DNA of 64,000 nucleotides from Hedera helix (taxonomy: Eukaryota > Streptophyta > Magnoliopsida > Apiales > Araliaceae), in assembly GCA_947179155.2 (NCBI GenBank), contig OX359281.1, forward strand, positions 39,060,967-39,124,966, given 5' to 3'. The notes below the pieces were generated by a model, which saw only the letters and a list, made by a program, of their open reading frames with translations, did not search any database and had not been told where the DNA came from. How positions within the stretch are numbered: position 1 is the stretch's first letter; every line of letters starts with the position of its first letter. Shown in pieces: positions 49,272-61,485 of this stretch. Made by a program: the position numbers and the translations under genes.

Positions 49272-50075
49272 ATTATTTCAACGTATAATCCTATAGTTAT
49301 ATAATGTTGACATATTTCCGATACATCATATGTGATGGTTGATGATACAGAGATTTCTAAGTGGACTAATATATATATATATATGAAAGTAGGTCGATTT
49401 AAATTAGGAGGAGCATTTTTTATTTTCCCCCTTTATAGATCAGAAATGGGTTCACCATGATGTTCTTGTCAGCATATTATATATACTTCGGCCTGGGGTC
49501 GTTTAGTCATATATATCCTGTCAGTCCTCAATTGTTCATCACAGTATGCATGAATTTCAACATTTAAATGATTATATATAAAACGTAAACTTTTGACTGT
49601 CTGACTAGCTATACAGTAGCTTCCAGAACTACTTTTGGACTCCCCGGCCCTCTTGAGCAAAGTGTTGGAGCTAAACTTTGAAGTAGAGATTCTATATTCC
49701 AAATGTTAGTATACAGATGGATATATACAAAGTATCTTTCCAGTTCGTGATTGGAACCAAAATTTAAGAAATTAAATGAGATGTCCGTCCATTATGTACG
49801 TAGTAGCAGTATGTTTCAAAAGCATTTAAAAGCCATACCTCTCGAGTATAATTATGAGATATGGTGGATTTGAGGTTGATCCCTTGCAAGTTGGTCCAAC
49901 AGGGACGAGCCCAAATTATGTGACCACGAGATGATTTCACTGAATTGGCTTTCCGTGGTGGGTCCAATCCCTGGAACAAGTCTGCTAATCTATATTTGGT
50001 GTGGGTGAATGTTTGTATGTCTGTCTGTTGGGTTTCTTATCCAGATTGAAAGAGGCTTCAAGATAAACACTGACA

Positions 50076-50120
<45 letters not shown>

Positions 50121-50681
50121 TTTAATTTTTAAATATAGCTTTAATATTAATTAAATAAATTAGTAGTGGTGGTAAAAAAAATGATAAATTAAAAATATCA
50201 TGTCACTTTAAGATCTTATAAATAAAAATATATTTATAATTATAAAATCGATTGAAAATAAAAATACATATCAACAACCAGTTTGGGTACCAACTTATAA
50301 GATGAGTCTTAGTACAGGTACCAAAAGTTGATTTATCCTTTATCTACATAACTTGTTCAATCATCTTCATGTCATCATTTCTCACGCTAACGTGTTAAAA
50401 ATTTAAATAAAATCCTAATAATTAACAATTTATAATTTTTTTTTATTACAAATATCTATTTATAAAAAAAAATTCAATTTAATTACTAATTTATAAGTCA
50501 AGTCCCACGTACCAAAAGTTAAATTTTCCCTTATATATATATCCCTGCACATGTGACTCACCTCACTTGCTCACATAAATATGATCAGAACTGGTTTGGT
50601 TTGGTTTGTGGTCACTCACCTCTTCTCTTTTGGTCCCCCACACCTCCAAAATATATGTAAATTATTAACAACACAACCTCC

Positions 50682-50746
<65 letters not shown>

Positions 50747-50824
50747 GGTTTTAAAAATCTATTTATTATGCGTTTTCTTGAAAATAATTACCAACTCTTT
50801 TTTTAGGTGCAAATACATCTAATA
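49272..50824. other. Intergenic DNA with simple repeats
   Basis: No gene supported. (TA)n lies at about 50079-50116, and a 33-base C run at 50683-50715 is followed by (CA)n. 49600-49980 is less AT-rich but has no interpretable frame. Confidence 0.5.
50683..50732. repeat. C33 homopolymer followed by (CA)n
   Basis: Thirty-three consecutive C, then acacac to about 50732 and a run of A. Its complement is a long G tract able to form G-quadruplexes. Run length is likely polymorphic and subject to sequencing error. Confidence 0.95.
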
Positions 50825-51038
50825 CTCCATCTAATCTAAAATATAAGATCATTATTAAATATTTAAAGTCATTTAAACTCAAAAAAAATTAGTCAATAAA
50901 ATAATGAACAATGTAAATTATCTAAAATATATTATTTATTATTTCATAATATTTAATAAATTATTTCAATTTTGAGTTTAAAAATTTTTCAAATTAATTT
51001 ATAAAAATCAATAAAAATCTTATAATTTAAAAGGGAAG
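50825..51038. mobile_element. Stowaway-like MITE
   Basis: About 214 bp. Left ctccatctaatctaaaatat pairs loosely with right ataatttaaaagggaag, with TA at both ends. Confidence 0.6.
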
Positions 51039-52757
51039 TATAAAATATACTAGCACGTTGCAGTTTCCTAAGATTAGTTGTCCACAAAACAGACAGTGTT
51101 GAACTTCGAGAGGAAAATAAGGTTATGCAATTTCGTAAATCTCATCTTTTTACATAAATTGCACCGAAAGCTTGAATAGAATTGAAACCCTCCAACTTTG
51201 GGCATCCCTATAATAATGCTCTATTTAATGGGCCATCTCTCTTTATTTGTACAGATTTTTGTAACAAAAATAAATCATTGGGCATTGGCTTCCTATAAGA
51301 GAAAAAGGAGTTAAAATTTAACACAGGCTGAGGCCCTAAGTTCTCCCCTTATTGAACAGCTTTTGCCCCATGCTTAAAAGCCCATAATATTATGAAACCT
51401 GTTTCTGAGGTTGGAGCCCATATCTTATTAGTTAGCCCAAGAGAAAAAAGAAGATGAAGCCTATTTATAATTCTACATGACCAGGGTGGGTCCACGCTAC
51501 TTAAATATAAGAATATAATACAGGGAAGAGTTTTTAATATATTTTTGGCATCTTTAAGTCAATGTTACAGCAGCACATGGGAGAGTTGGTGGGAAGAGTA
51601 ATTAATTTAAACCCCCAGCTGATTCATTTGTTGGGATGTTAGGTGGTTGGGATGTCATTCTAGCTAGTAGTTAAAAGTATTTTGGTTCGGACTTACCTGT
51701 TTTATATACAAATAGCTTAATAATCAATCACCAATTGATGTTTTGTTGACTTGGTTGTATCTATCTTCTCTTTTGCTCATCTGTCACTGCCAATATTATT
51801 AATTGTATATACAAATTTAATCATTTATTCTAACTGCTGTCCCAAAAAATAAAATATTCCAAAGTAACCAGAGGTGTAAAAGTATTTAATATATATTGCT
51901 ATTTTTTAAAACAGTTTACATGATTCTAAAACAGTGCAATATATATATATATAGTACAAGATCTCTTAAAAGTATGAGAATCGTAATATAATGGCTCTAT
52001 AATTCGTAAGAAACTTGACTCTAATCATACAGACATAAGAAAATTAAATTAAAAAACAAACAAATGAATTAATGAAACTAGCAACAACAATCTGTACTAT
52101 AATTATTAATTACTACCTCTATACCAAAATATATATAAAAGAAAAATAATTTTTAGCTCCCTTGTAAATGTAAAGTACAATGGCTTTTGAAAGCATAAAT
52201 GCACAAGTGATCAGTGACTTATTTCGATCTCAAATAAAAATTCCCTTGTTTATTTTTACGTTTAAAAAAATAATCGTATAATAGGAGCATTTGCATTCTT
52301 ATTATATAAAATCATGGTGGCATTTCTCGTTATTCTTATATATGTTATAGAACGGAATGCGTAAAAGCCTTTTATGATTGTGCAAGACATTGTGTCACTG
52401 GTGGCCGGGCATGCCATTTTTCTTGTTGACTTAATTCTAATTCATTCGCCATGCATGAAGTAAGAAGTTGTTAATTAGAAACTGAATTTTTGCTGGGAAT
52501 CTTGAAATTTTGATGGGAATTAATCACATATATAAACACTTTGAAATCACTACAAGTAATTCCTTTAAACAACATTACTTTCTCTCTTGCATGATTATCA
52601 TGACCAGTTTCCCATAGTATATGCATGTATATACCTCTCCGTGTGTTCTCATGATCATTCCATCAAATAATGTAATGTAACAATTAACCTAATTATTATT
52701 AATTAACCCGGTAACATCATGCAGATATAGCTAAAGTTACATGCAGTAACTTAGCGA
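51039..52757. other. Intergenic DNA, no gene seen
   Basis: AT-rich with a few less AT-rich stretches. No exon-like frame or element recognised. The last few hundred bases would include the 3' flank of the minus-strand gene that follows. Confidence 0.5.
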
Positions 52758-53195
52758 TCAAAAAGTAAAAAACAAATTAAGAAAAATAAGAAGATGGATT
52801 GTGCAGATCACAGCCGTCCATCCCCGAGGAGCAGTTGATGACAGGCGATCAAAATCGGACGACCCGTGTGGAGGCTTCCTGTAGTAATATGGAAACCAAG
52901 GCACTATAGGCTCCGGAGGGGGTGGTGCAGCAGCACCATTGACATAATAAGGTGGCGGAGGGTAATTTGGTAAGAAACCTGTCGGTGGTGGGTTAAAATT
53001 TAAAGTCGGAGGTGGATAAGACGCTGTTTGAGAGGGTGGTGATGGAGTTGCTGGTGGAAGGTTTCCGGGGCCGGTCGGTGGTGGATAACAAGGGTAAGGG
53101 CACTCAGTTTGCGATGTTGTTGTTGTTGCCGGAGAATTGAGAATTATATAGAAAAAGAGGAAGGTGAGCAGAATTTCGTTAAGTTTAGAAGCCAT
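52758..53195 (-). CDS. Secreted proline-rich (hydroxyproline-rich) protein, probably GPI-anchored
   Basis: Single-exon gene for 145 aa. An N-terminal hydrophobic signal (MASKLNEILLTFLFFYIIL) is followed by TECPYPCYPPPTGPG. A long Pro/Tyr-rich central part comes next (PPPT, YPPPP, APPPPEPIVPWFPYYY). After GSSDFDRLSS, a C-terminal hydrophobic tail (about WTAVICTIHLLIFLNLFFTF) lacks a charged end, as expected for a GPI-addition signal. The Pro-rich blocks are likely hydroxylated and glycosylated, placing the protein at the cell-wall/plasma-membrane face. I chose the ATG at 53195 because it opens the signal peptide; an upstream in-frame ATG at 53330 would add 45 residues ahead of it. A second protein of the same design lies 4.6 kb away on the same strand. 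Function is unknown. Confidence 0.8.
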   Translation of the reverse strand: MASKLNEILLTFLFFYIILNSPATTTTSQTECPYPCYPPPTGPGNLPPATPSPPSQTASYPPPTLNFNPPPTGFLPNYPPPPYYVNGAAAPPPPEPIVPWFPYYYRKPPHGSSDFDRLSSTAPRGWTAVICTIHLLIFLNLFFTF

Positions 53196-54299
53196 GGTAC
53201 GAGGAAAAAAACAAGTGGAAGTGAAAATGAAATGAAGAGAGAGAGAGAGAGAGTAGCTAATAAGGAAACAAAAATTGTGTTCGGTTGGTGCTTTGGTAGC
53301 TCTATTATTAAGAGGACTTCTGTGTGACAAAGTCTCAAGCCAAAAATAATACCCTTTAAATCTTTTAAGTTATTCATATTTAAAAATTTTAAAATATTAA
53401 ATTCTCAATTTATCTATATTTGAATTATATAATCTTCTGATTATTGGAGTGTAATAATTGATCGAAATGAGTGTATTTTGAATAATTTAATTTCTATATA
53501 TATTTGAAAGCACAAAACAAATTGTAGGCATGTTATTAGTATTTTTCTTAATGCGATTCTTTTTACAAACTCAGTTTGTGAGTTCTGAATTAGTGAGGCC
53601 AAAAGGGGAAGAAAAAGGAGAGTAAAACGCGGGATACTGTCATGGCACTGACCGGATCATAGACAGTACTCGCCAAATTAAGGTTAGGTTGTTCATGCCC
53701 TGCATTTTCAAAATTCCACTTTTATAGTTGTACCTAATTACTGATCATTGATCTTCAATCTGTAACTTCTTATATATGTGGTTGAATTTTTATATTGTTT
53801 AAAGTATATTTCATATTGTTTTTAAGTTTGGATGGAGTAATAAAATAAGGTTCAAGAACACTATTTTTCCCTCAATATTTTTCTTACAGTTTGAGATTTT
53901 AGCAGACATTTTCTTCACTGGTTGTTCCACCAGAAATTATACATGCATGCATGCATGTATCTTGTAGGGGCATGGGGTATTATTTATCAGAAATTTTGAA
54001 TTGAAGGGGAGTGAGAAATTAAATAATGTGGAATTATATCAGTTGACGGGAGGTCCATTATTGACTTGAGAGACGTCTAGTTCCTTTAGCTATTCAAAAT
54101 GAGTAGTATTCCACACGCGAGTGATCATATTATAAGAATCAAGGTACAGCTAGCTAGAAATTATATATATGTCCAAAGATGATGAATCATGACATGTGAC
54201 CCATATTATAGACATTAAACTTACAACGCGTTCTAATTTCACAGCAATACTTACGTATAAAAAGTCACAGAGGATTCAAATTTTGAGTTAACTCTTATT
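53196..54299. other. Upstream region of the proline-rich gene and intergenic DNA
   Basis: A (GA)n run (about 53238-53255) sits in the presumed minus-strand leader. No other gene seen. Confidence 0.5.
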
Positions 54300-54592
54300 T
54301 AATTAATTGGGAGTTAATTAGGTAGTCGTTTAAGTTGTAATTGAGTTTTTGAGTTTGATTATAAGGTCAAAAAATCGTTCTTTTCCAAATTCAAAACTTT
54401 TATCCGTCGCTTCCTCTTCACTGCTTTCTCTTCCAATTTTTGTTATAAAGATAAAAATAGATAAACTTATATCAAAAGAAAAACTTCTCTAATAACAATT
54501 CCGGTAAAAACCCACTCACAAAATCCTAAAACATCCAATAATACATGTTAATGTAATCTTACGATATTGATTATTTTATTTGTTTTATGTAG

Positions 54593-54814
54593 CTCTGCTT
54601 CCGAATGATGATCTAGCTGACAAGGTGAGTTATTTTGATCATTTCATTGGTTTAACGCAATGTGTATATAACTATATTGTTGTTCATTGTGAATATTTGG
54701 GTTTGATTTTAGTTTTTTAATAATAGAGTTTTGATTCAAAAGTTGATTAGTGATGTGCTCGAGGATCTGTCTTCGATAGTGATAAAACACGTGAAGGCTC
54801 TCAAGAAAATTTAG
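54593..54814 (+). pseudogene. Exon-like fragments of an unidentified gene, probably captured or decayed
   Basis: Two short segments with good splice signals join in frame: 54593-54624 (after tgtag, before gtgagt) and 54713-54814 (after ttttag, before gtaagc). They encode LLPNDDLADK, then a 34-codon stretch including VLIQKLISDVLEDLSS and HVKALKKI, ending in TAG exactly at the donor site. The composition is protein-like, but I do not recognise the family and find no flanking exons. A diverged direct repeat (54300-54430 and 54940-55060) flanks the fragments, which suggests insertion or local duplication. Confidence 0.4.
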
Positions 54815-55299
54815 GTAAGCTATGTATCTTCCAATCAATGTTGTTTGATGCAAGTGTCATAATGTAAATTTTGGTAATTATATCCTAATCATACTAATAC
54901 TAATATAATATATAAAAAGCAGTCAACATTTAATTAATTAATTAATTAAGAGTTAACTTAGGTAATCGTTTTAGTTGGAACAGTGTTTTTGGATTTGGCC
55001 ATAAAATCGAAGAATCTTTTCTTCTCAAACCCAAAACTCTTCACCGTCACTATCTTTTCACTCACATATATAGTTCGTACATTGCATAAATTATCAACTA
55101 GGTATTAATTAATAGACATGGTAGGGACTGGGGAAAAAATAAAGGGAAAAGGTACGAAGAATTGGAGAAGACAATCCGATCTCACAATTCGTCATCTTAT
55201 GTTCGGTGGCTCTTTATTTGGAAGATCTATAATTTCTCTTTCTATTAATATAAAATAGGATAAATATATATGTATAACTCCAAACACAACTTAAAATAT

Positions 55300-55390
55300 T
55301 ATATTTTGATCTCAATTATTGAAAGATAAAGTCTAAAACAAAAATCCGTGTTATATTTCAATTTTTAATTGTTAAGATATATATAGTGTT
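55300..55390. repeat. Small hairpin repeat family, copy 3
   Basis: Diverged copy: ctcaattattgaaagataaa pairs with tttttaattgttaagatatat around aaaatccgtgttatatt. Confidence 0.35.
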
Positions 55391-56019
55391 TGAAGTAGTG
55401 TGTGTAAAATTGTCCTATAAAATAATATAATATCTTCAAAAAATTTATTATAGTTTCATTATTCATATTACTGTTTCTTATTTTAAGAATAAAAACATGA
55501 TAAAAATACATTCTTAATATTTTTGAAATTTATAATTGCGACCTTTTTTTTTAAATGGAGATAGTAATATGCATGATTTCCTTTAAACTTAATTTTAGTT
55601 AGAGCGATGAAGAACCAACCTTGTCCCAATTTTATACGAACAAATGGTGATCTGACACATAACCTACTTTTGGCTGTTTCAAAGCGTGGGGCGGAAGAAT
55701 TCGGTGAAATTGAAATCGATCTGATCTTTTCATCTACCCTTCACAAACCTTGACATCAAATCCATTAGTCCATATGGCTAACGTAAGGATTTTAGAAACA
55801 TCCTTGCCCTTTCTTTTACTCCACGGCATTCTCTTCAAAATAATTGTCACTCTTGCTAGGATTATTTTATTAGTTTCACCGTGTTGCTATCACAAGAAAA
55901 GTAATAAAATGAACATTTTAGAGAGAACAAAATAAATTAGAAATAATTGTCTTGACTTGGTAGCTACTTGTCATTGGAGAAGAATTGCCCTTGGAATAAG
56001 TATAAATACACTATATTCA

Positions 56020-56115
56020 AATATTACATGTATTTATTTTAATTATTAAAAAGTGAAGTATAATATTGAAATCCGTATTATGTCTCACTTTTTAATAGTT
56101 AAGATATATATAATG
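56020..56115. repeat. Small hairpin repeat family, copy 4
   Basis: ttttaattattaaaaagtga pairs with cactttttaatagttaagat around gaaatccgtattatgtct. This is the best-preserved copy in the window. Confidence 0.55.
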
Positions 56116-56312
56116 TTTGATTTTATGTCACTGGACTTATCATTGCCCTTATGACAATTCTCCGATATATTTAAGTTATTCAAAGAAATATATTTACTAG
56201 CTAGATATATAAAGCAAGACACATTAATTTCCAAAATTATGGTGATTACTTGCATTTATAGGATCTTCTTTTGTCTTTCAATTCGAAGTGTGATTTTTTA
56301 ATATCATTGGCA

Positions 56313-56900
56313 CACTACAAGGAAAGGGGCAATAGAGACACCAATTCTTAAGATAGAAATATAAACTGTATTCAATATTTGTATTTAAGACGGTTTCTTA
56401 TAGCGTCACGAATAAGTATAGTTATTGAAGACAGTTTTTTGGTGAATGACCTAAAATAACGAACAATTAGCTATGGCTGTCTTAAAAATGTTTTAAATAA
56501 TTTATTATTAGTGGCAGTGGCTGAACAAATGTTTTAAAAAATTTATTATTGGAGACGGGAAGTTGAAAATTGTCCTTATAACGAATTGATTAAACCATCT
56601 TTCCCAAAAAAATGTAATCTTATTTAATTTGCCAAAATTTAAATTTAAATTATAATATAATTTTTTGATTTAAATTAAAACTTTTGTACTTAATAATAAT
56701 CTCTCTGTTTCATACTTAAAAATTTAATAATGATTAAGTGACGTCAAAAGTATTGGCGGTGGTTTTAAACCATTCTCAAAAACAAATGCGACGCCTGCAT
56801 ATATGGCAGTGGTGAACCGTCGCAAATACCTGTCGCGATGCTTTTAAGGCTTTTGAAGACAGCTTTGTACCTGTCTCGAAGAGTCCTTTTTTTTGTAGTG
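56313..56900. mobile_element. Non-autonomous CACTA (En/Spm) element
   Basis: Begins CACTACAAGGAAA and ends TTTTTTTTGTAGTG, the terminal inverted repeat of CACTA transposons (588 bp). The flanking trinucleotides gca and gcg agree at two of three positions, consistent with the 3-bp duplication of this superfamily. The subterminal regions repeat gaagacagnttt, ggctgtctta and cgtcgcaaata-like motifs in both orientations. No transposase, so it must be moved in trans if at all. Confidence 0.85.
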
Positions 56901-57787
56901 GCGATTTATATGTATAATATACGTATATAACTGATCACCTAATCTTTGCCAGCACCATATATATGTCATTGTACTGAAAATGGCTTTCATCATCTTTCAA
57001 ATATTGTTATATACTGAGAACTAGTGTTTGAAGTAGTAAATTGAGGATCAAGATTTTTTTTTTTATAAAATAAAAAGAAACACAAAGAAAGAAATAATAA
57101 TCCTAGTTCTTATGGTTATTTGACAAGAATAATTGAACTTAACAAAACCAAGAAGCACATTATACTTCAATAATTATATCCTTCAATAAAAGGGGAGAGA
57201 CTTTAAAAAGGAAAACAAAGACACGTTATATCTTTCACATTCCAACTAATGCATGGTGAGCCTAAAAAACGCCACCATTATAAACAAGGCAGCAGTGGAA
57301 ACACAAGGTGGTGGATAACACGTAGCCTTCATGTATTAAGGATTAATTAAATATATAATTAAAAGTGTTATATATCAAACACAACCTTCATTCATCTCTA
57401 GAATGACCATTAATTAAGAATCACATACTTTCATTTTGTATGCATACTTGTAGAATTTCATGAAAAATTAAACTCCTAAAATTTGCCTAATTAATGTGAT
57501 CCTTTGTGTTTTCAATTGCCAATCAAAACAAGGATAATAGAGATAGAAGACGGTAACAAAGAGAATAAGTGAACCATAATTCATTAAGATCGTATTAACA
57601 TAACCCTATTCAAAATCAGAATTACGAAAGAAGGAAAAAGAAAATAAGATGATTGTTAACTGTTATTGAGAGAAATTAATTACGCAGCTTGCTAGCCAGT
57701 ACCATGAATATCCTTAGAATCTGGAGCTCACCATATGCATAAAATTCCTTCTTAATTTTCTTGGAATCAGAAAATTACGTATCAAAT
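56901..57787. other. Intergenic DNA, 3' side of the second proline-rich gene
   Basis: AT-rich. No gene or complete element seen. Confidence 0.5.
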
Positions 57788-58147
57788 TCACCAAAAAGCC
57801 AACAGGCCCAAGAATCCACAGCCCACTAAAAGTGGCAGCCCCACCACCAAACTCCGGGTAGCACCCGAAAAATATGGGTCAACGGGATATAAATTCCCAG
57901 GTGGACCGGTTATGTAAACATACGATGGTGGTGGAGGGCAGTAAACGCTTGGCGTTGGCGGCTTCTTGGGTGGTGGTGGCGGAGGACTTTGGTTACACGG
58001 GTTGTTGCAAGGGCAACTGCCGCACTTGTCTTCCGTGTTAGGCGAGCCGGGAACCGACCCTTCTTGGAGCTTTCTTGGATTCAATCCATTTATGGGAGCT
58101 GCAATAGCAAGGATAACAAGGAAAAAAGTTGCTAGTAACGGTGACAT
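57788..58147 (-). CDS. Secreted cysteine- and proline-rich protein, probably GPI-anchored
   Basis: Single-exon gene for 119 aa. A signal peptide (MSPLLATFFLVILAIAAPING) is followed by a short hydrophilic stretch. A Cys cluster (CGSCPCNNPC) leads into a Pro block (QSPPPPPPKKPPTP, YCPPPPSYVYITGPPGNLYPV). After DPYFSGATRS comes a hydrophobic C-terminus (about SLVVGLPLLVGCGFLGLLAFW) typical of a GPI-addition signal. The layout (signal, Cys then poly-Pro, GPP-GNL motif, small residues, hydrophobic tail) parallels the protein at 52758-53195, which shares GPGNLPP / GPPGNLYP. This suggests an old tandem duplication or a conserved gene pair. Likely a wall-associated hydroxyproline-rich glycoprotein; specific function unknown. 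Confidence 0.82.
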   Translation of the reverse strand: MSPLLATFFLVILAIAAPINGLNPRKLQEGSVPGSPNTEDKCGSCPCNNPCNQSPPPPPPKKPPTPSVYCPPPPSYVYITGPPGNLYPVDPYFSGATRSLVVGLPLLVGCGFLGLLAFW

Positions 58148-58373
58148 ATTTTATGTCGGTAACCGGAATTTGTTGAACTCTTTGAGGTTGAGTATATATA
58201 TTTTGTTAGGTGTTATAAGTTTGGTGGGGTGGTTTTGGAGAGAGAAAATGAAGAAGAAATTGGATAGCGGATTGATTACGTTATTAGACGGTGCATGGAA
58301 AGTGTAGAAGGGCAACGGTTCTTTAATTAAGCAAAATGGGATGAGAGTGACATATATGTACGAGATATTTCTT

Positions 58374-58390
58374 GGTTTATATATATATAA
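58374..58390 (-). promoter_or_regulatory. Candidate TATA box for the cysteine/proline-rich gene
   Basis: Read on the minus strand, tatatatataaacc lies about 230 bp upstream of the start codon at 58147. Confidence 0.35.
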
Positions 58391-61074
58391 TATTGGCTTA
58401 AAGTACAAGGCATTCACTATTGCATGTGGATGGTTCAAATTTAGGACCCACCACATGGGATCATGGACCTTGTATCTAATTTTTGGTTGAGCTCAATTGC
58501 TTTATAATTAAATTTATTACTCCCTTATTACATGCATGCAAGCTTTCAAGCTTCAATAATTGTACTTTTAATTGTTTGTATAATACTCCATGCATATTCT
58601 TCGTAACTTGTTACATCCTTTCGTTTCAAAATATTCAAAAAGATTTTTTTAAATCATATATTATAGTATATCATTTAATTTGTTCTTACTTTTAAATTGA
58701 GGTAGTATGCATATATATAGTAGGGACACTCCTAATACGTCAAAACTACGTCTGTATTTGTGCGTGTGTGTGAGAGAGAACTAATCAAGCAATCTTGACC
58801 CTCCATTATGTGGAATATTGGAGGTCAAGATACATATATTGTAAGTGTAGCATGTGAATCCTATGCATACAGGTCAGCCTACCTTAAAGTTAGGCTGAGA
58901 GAAGTAGTAATATGTAGAGAAGGTATTATTGGAAGATGATGAAATAAAGAAAGAAAGAGAGATAACGGGATGGTTAGGGGAATCAAATGCTACTTACTTG
59001 CAAAGATGATAAAGGCAACGCTAATAATGAAAGGGTATTAATTCTGAACAGCCTATTATTACAACTTTACACCAAATTTGATCCGCATTTATTTCTTAGA
59101 CATGTTCTTCTCATTTTTGTGTGGGTATTAAATGCATGCATGTCTCAGGCCCTTATTCGTTCTATTAATTAATTAGCTTACAGTAAAATTACAAATTTAT
59201 TATTGATGTTGATGCATGGATAAAGTTAATTGGTGGAGAACTTAATTACAAATAGAAGATTATAAATAAATAAATAAATAAAAATATACATTATTAAAGA
59301 AAGTTTCTTCCTCTTTTAATCAACGTGAAAATTAGTTTATTTCTTTTAAATTAAGCCTTTGTATGGGATGCGGCATTGAGGTGAAAAGTGAAAACTGACG
59401 AAAATTAGTCAATTCAAGGAAAACATAAATAATTCGGGAACATGCTTTTTCTTTATCATAAGATGACGAGAATACAAAATAGGGAATATATATATAATTT
59501 CTTTGATCTGGAAAAGGGGGGTATAAGCATATAAATTAATCATCATAAAGAAAATTATTTCTACACTGATTGATGGTTGCATTAGTTGAGCATGATATAG
59601 CTAGCGAGTGACACGTCACATCAATTTCATACCCTTAATTAGAATTCATCTCACTATAATTAATGATTTCTCCTTTGTCACTTCAAACCAAATGTTGCGT
59701 AAAGAAGGATTTAACGTTCATGTTTATACAAATTATGGAGTTAGCTTAATTAATAAATTAATAAAACCAGGAATTAAGAAAAGGACAACGGTGGGTGATG
59801 AACCTAAAGGGGACAAAAAGAGTAAGAATTTTGCAATCAAATGAGGGAAGGAAGTAGAAGAATTAATTTCAATTTCCTGAGAAATTAATTGGCAGACCAC
59901 CGTCCCATGCATGCTCTTTGAGCATCTTCCACCAAATTCCATTCCTTTATACATACTCTCATATACTTATGATAGTAATTAATTACTAGCTAGCTACCAC
60001 TATTATTTTAATGTTTTGATTTAATTAAACTCCACCCAAATGCTTAGTTTAACATCCACGCATTATCTGCGAACCTTCCCTTCCTCTCACAAACTAATCA
60101 TTAGCGGTAGTAGTAACAATAATGAAGACAAAAAGTTCATTTCAACACAAATCACAGTTACTGTAGTAATATATATATACAAGAATAATCAAGACAAACA
60201 AAATGCTATATGGGTTGGGTACTGTTGATCAAAGGCCTGGCCAAGCCCGGCTTCAAAGTTTTCTTTTAATCATGATTAATAGTTAATAGTTTACCCACTC
60301 ATGACCTTTTGTATGACATCAAATTTGTATTTTCAAACTTTTGCCTATTTATAATATATATATATAGCACTACTATACGTTTTTTCTCCCAAAATAATGG
60401 AGTGCGTAGCTCCTCCCCTAGCTTCGGCTAACATTGCATAGTATACAATATTCAAGGTAAGGAAAGTTGAATCATTATATTCTATAATCGTCCCTTCTGT
60501 ATATGATAAATTTGCAATTTATTTTATTTTATTTTATATAGACAATACCCAATATTCCTTTGAGAGTTGAAAAGTTGACCAAATACCTTTGGACATTCCA
60601 GGACGAAAGAATAAAAAATTCCTGATTTTGAAATTTTTACCAAGTATGTTTGTTTGGACATCCCAAAATGAAAGAATGTCCATATACATTGGACAGGGGG
60701 AGAAGGGTCCAATAACTAAATTTCAACGCAATCAAGCTAAAGCGTTAAGCGGATTTGGCCAACCTTTACATAGAAAGTATTGCTATATATAATGATCTAA
60801 CCAATAATTTAACGAACGACCTTTATTAAAAATAATAAAACCCGTCACTTACATGATAGATCCTATTATTTTTAACAAAAGTTATTATCTAAATCATTAT
60901 AAAACATCGTTACATATAACATTTCTCTTACATAGTCCAAAACTAAAACATCACGAGGGTCCGTATTTGATAGTTCTAACTAGATTTTAGCTTTAAAAAT
61001 ATATTGATATTTCATAAATTAATTTAATATTTTTATAAAATTTAAAAAAAATTAATTATAAAAATATTAAATTA
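58391..61074. other. Intergenic DNA, no gene seen
   Basis: Short features only: (TAAA)n near 59265-59281, and a diverged repeat of ttggacatyccaraaygaaagaatg (60590 and 60655) inside a non-descript frame. No family features on either strand. Confidence 0.5.
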
Positions 61075-61083
61075 ATTTAAAAA

Positions 61084-61453
61084 GGCCTAAATATAAAATA
61101 GTACCCTGAACTTTTAACGTTTTTCCACTTTGGGGATTGAACTCTCAATTTTTTCAATTGAGTGATTAAACTTTTAATTTTTTCTACTTTGGGGATTGAC
61201 TTATCTGTTTTTTCAATTAGGGGATTGAACTTTTAATTTTTTCCACTTTGAGGATTGTCTTCTCAATTTTTTATAATAATAATAATAATAATATTAATAA
61301 TAATAGTAATAATTATTGTTATTATTACTATTACTATTAATATTTTTATTATTATCATTATTAATATTATTATTGTTATTATTATTACTATTATTATAAT
61401 AATTATTGTTATTATTATTAGTAGTAGTAGTAGTAGTATTGTTATTAGTATTA

Positions 61454-61485
<32 letters not shown>

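Larger units (their letters stand above)
54815..56312. other. Intergenic DNA with a possible small coding frame
   Basis: A plus-strand frame from an ATG at 55607 to TGA at 55753 (48 codons, starting MKNQPCPNFIRTNGDL and including KRGAEEFGEIEIDL) has protein-like composition. It is preceded by an acceptor-like ttttag. It may be another gene fragment. Two copies of the small hairpin repeat lie at about 55300-55390 and 56020-56110. Confidence 0.35.
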
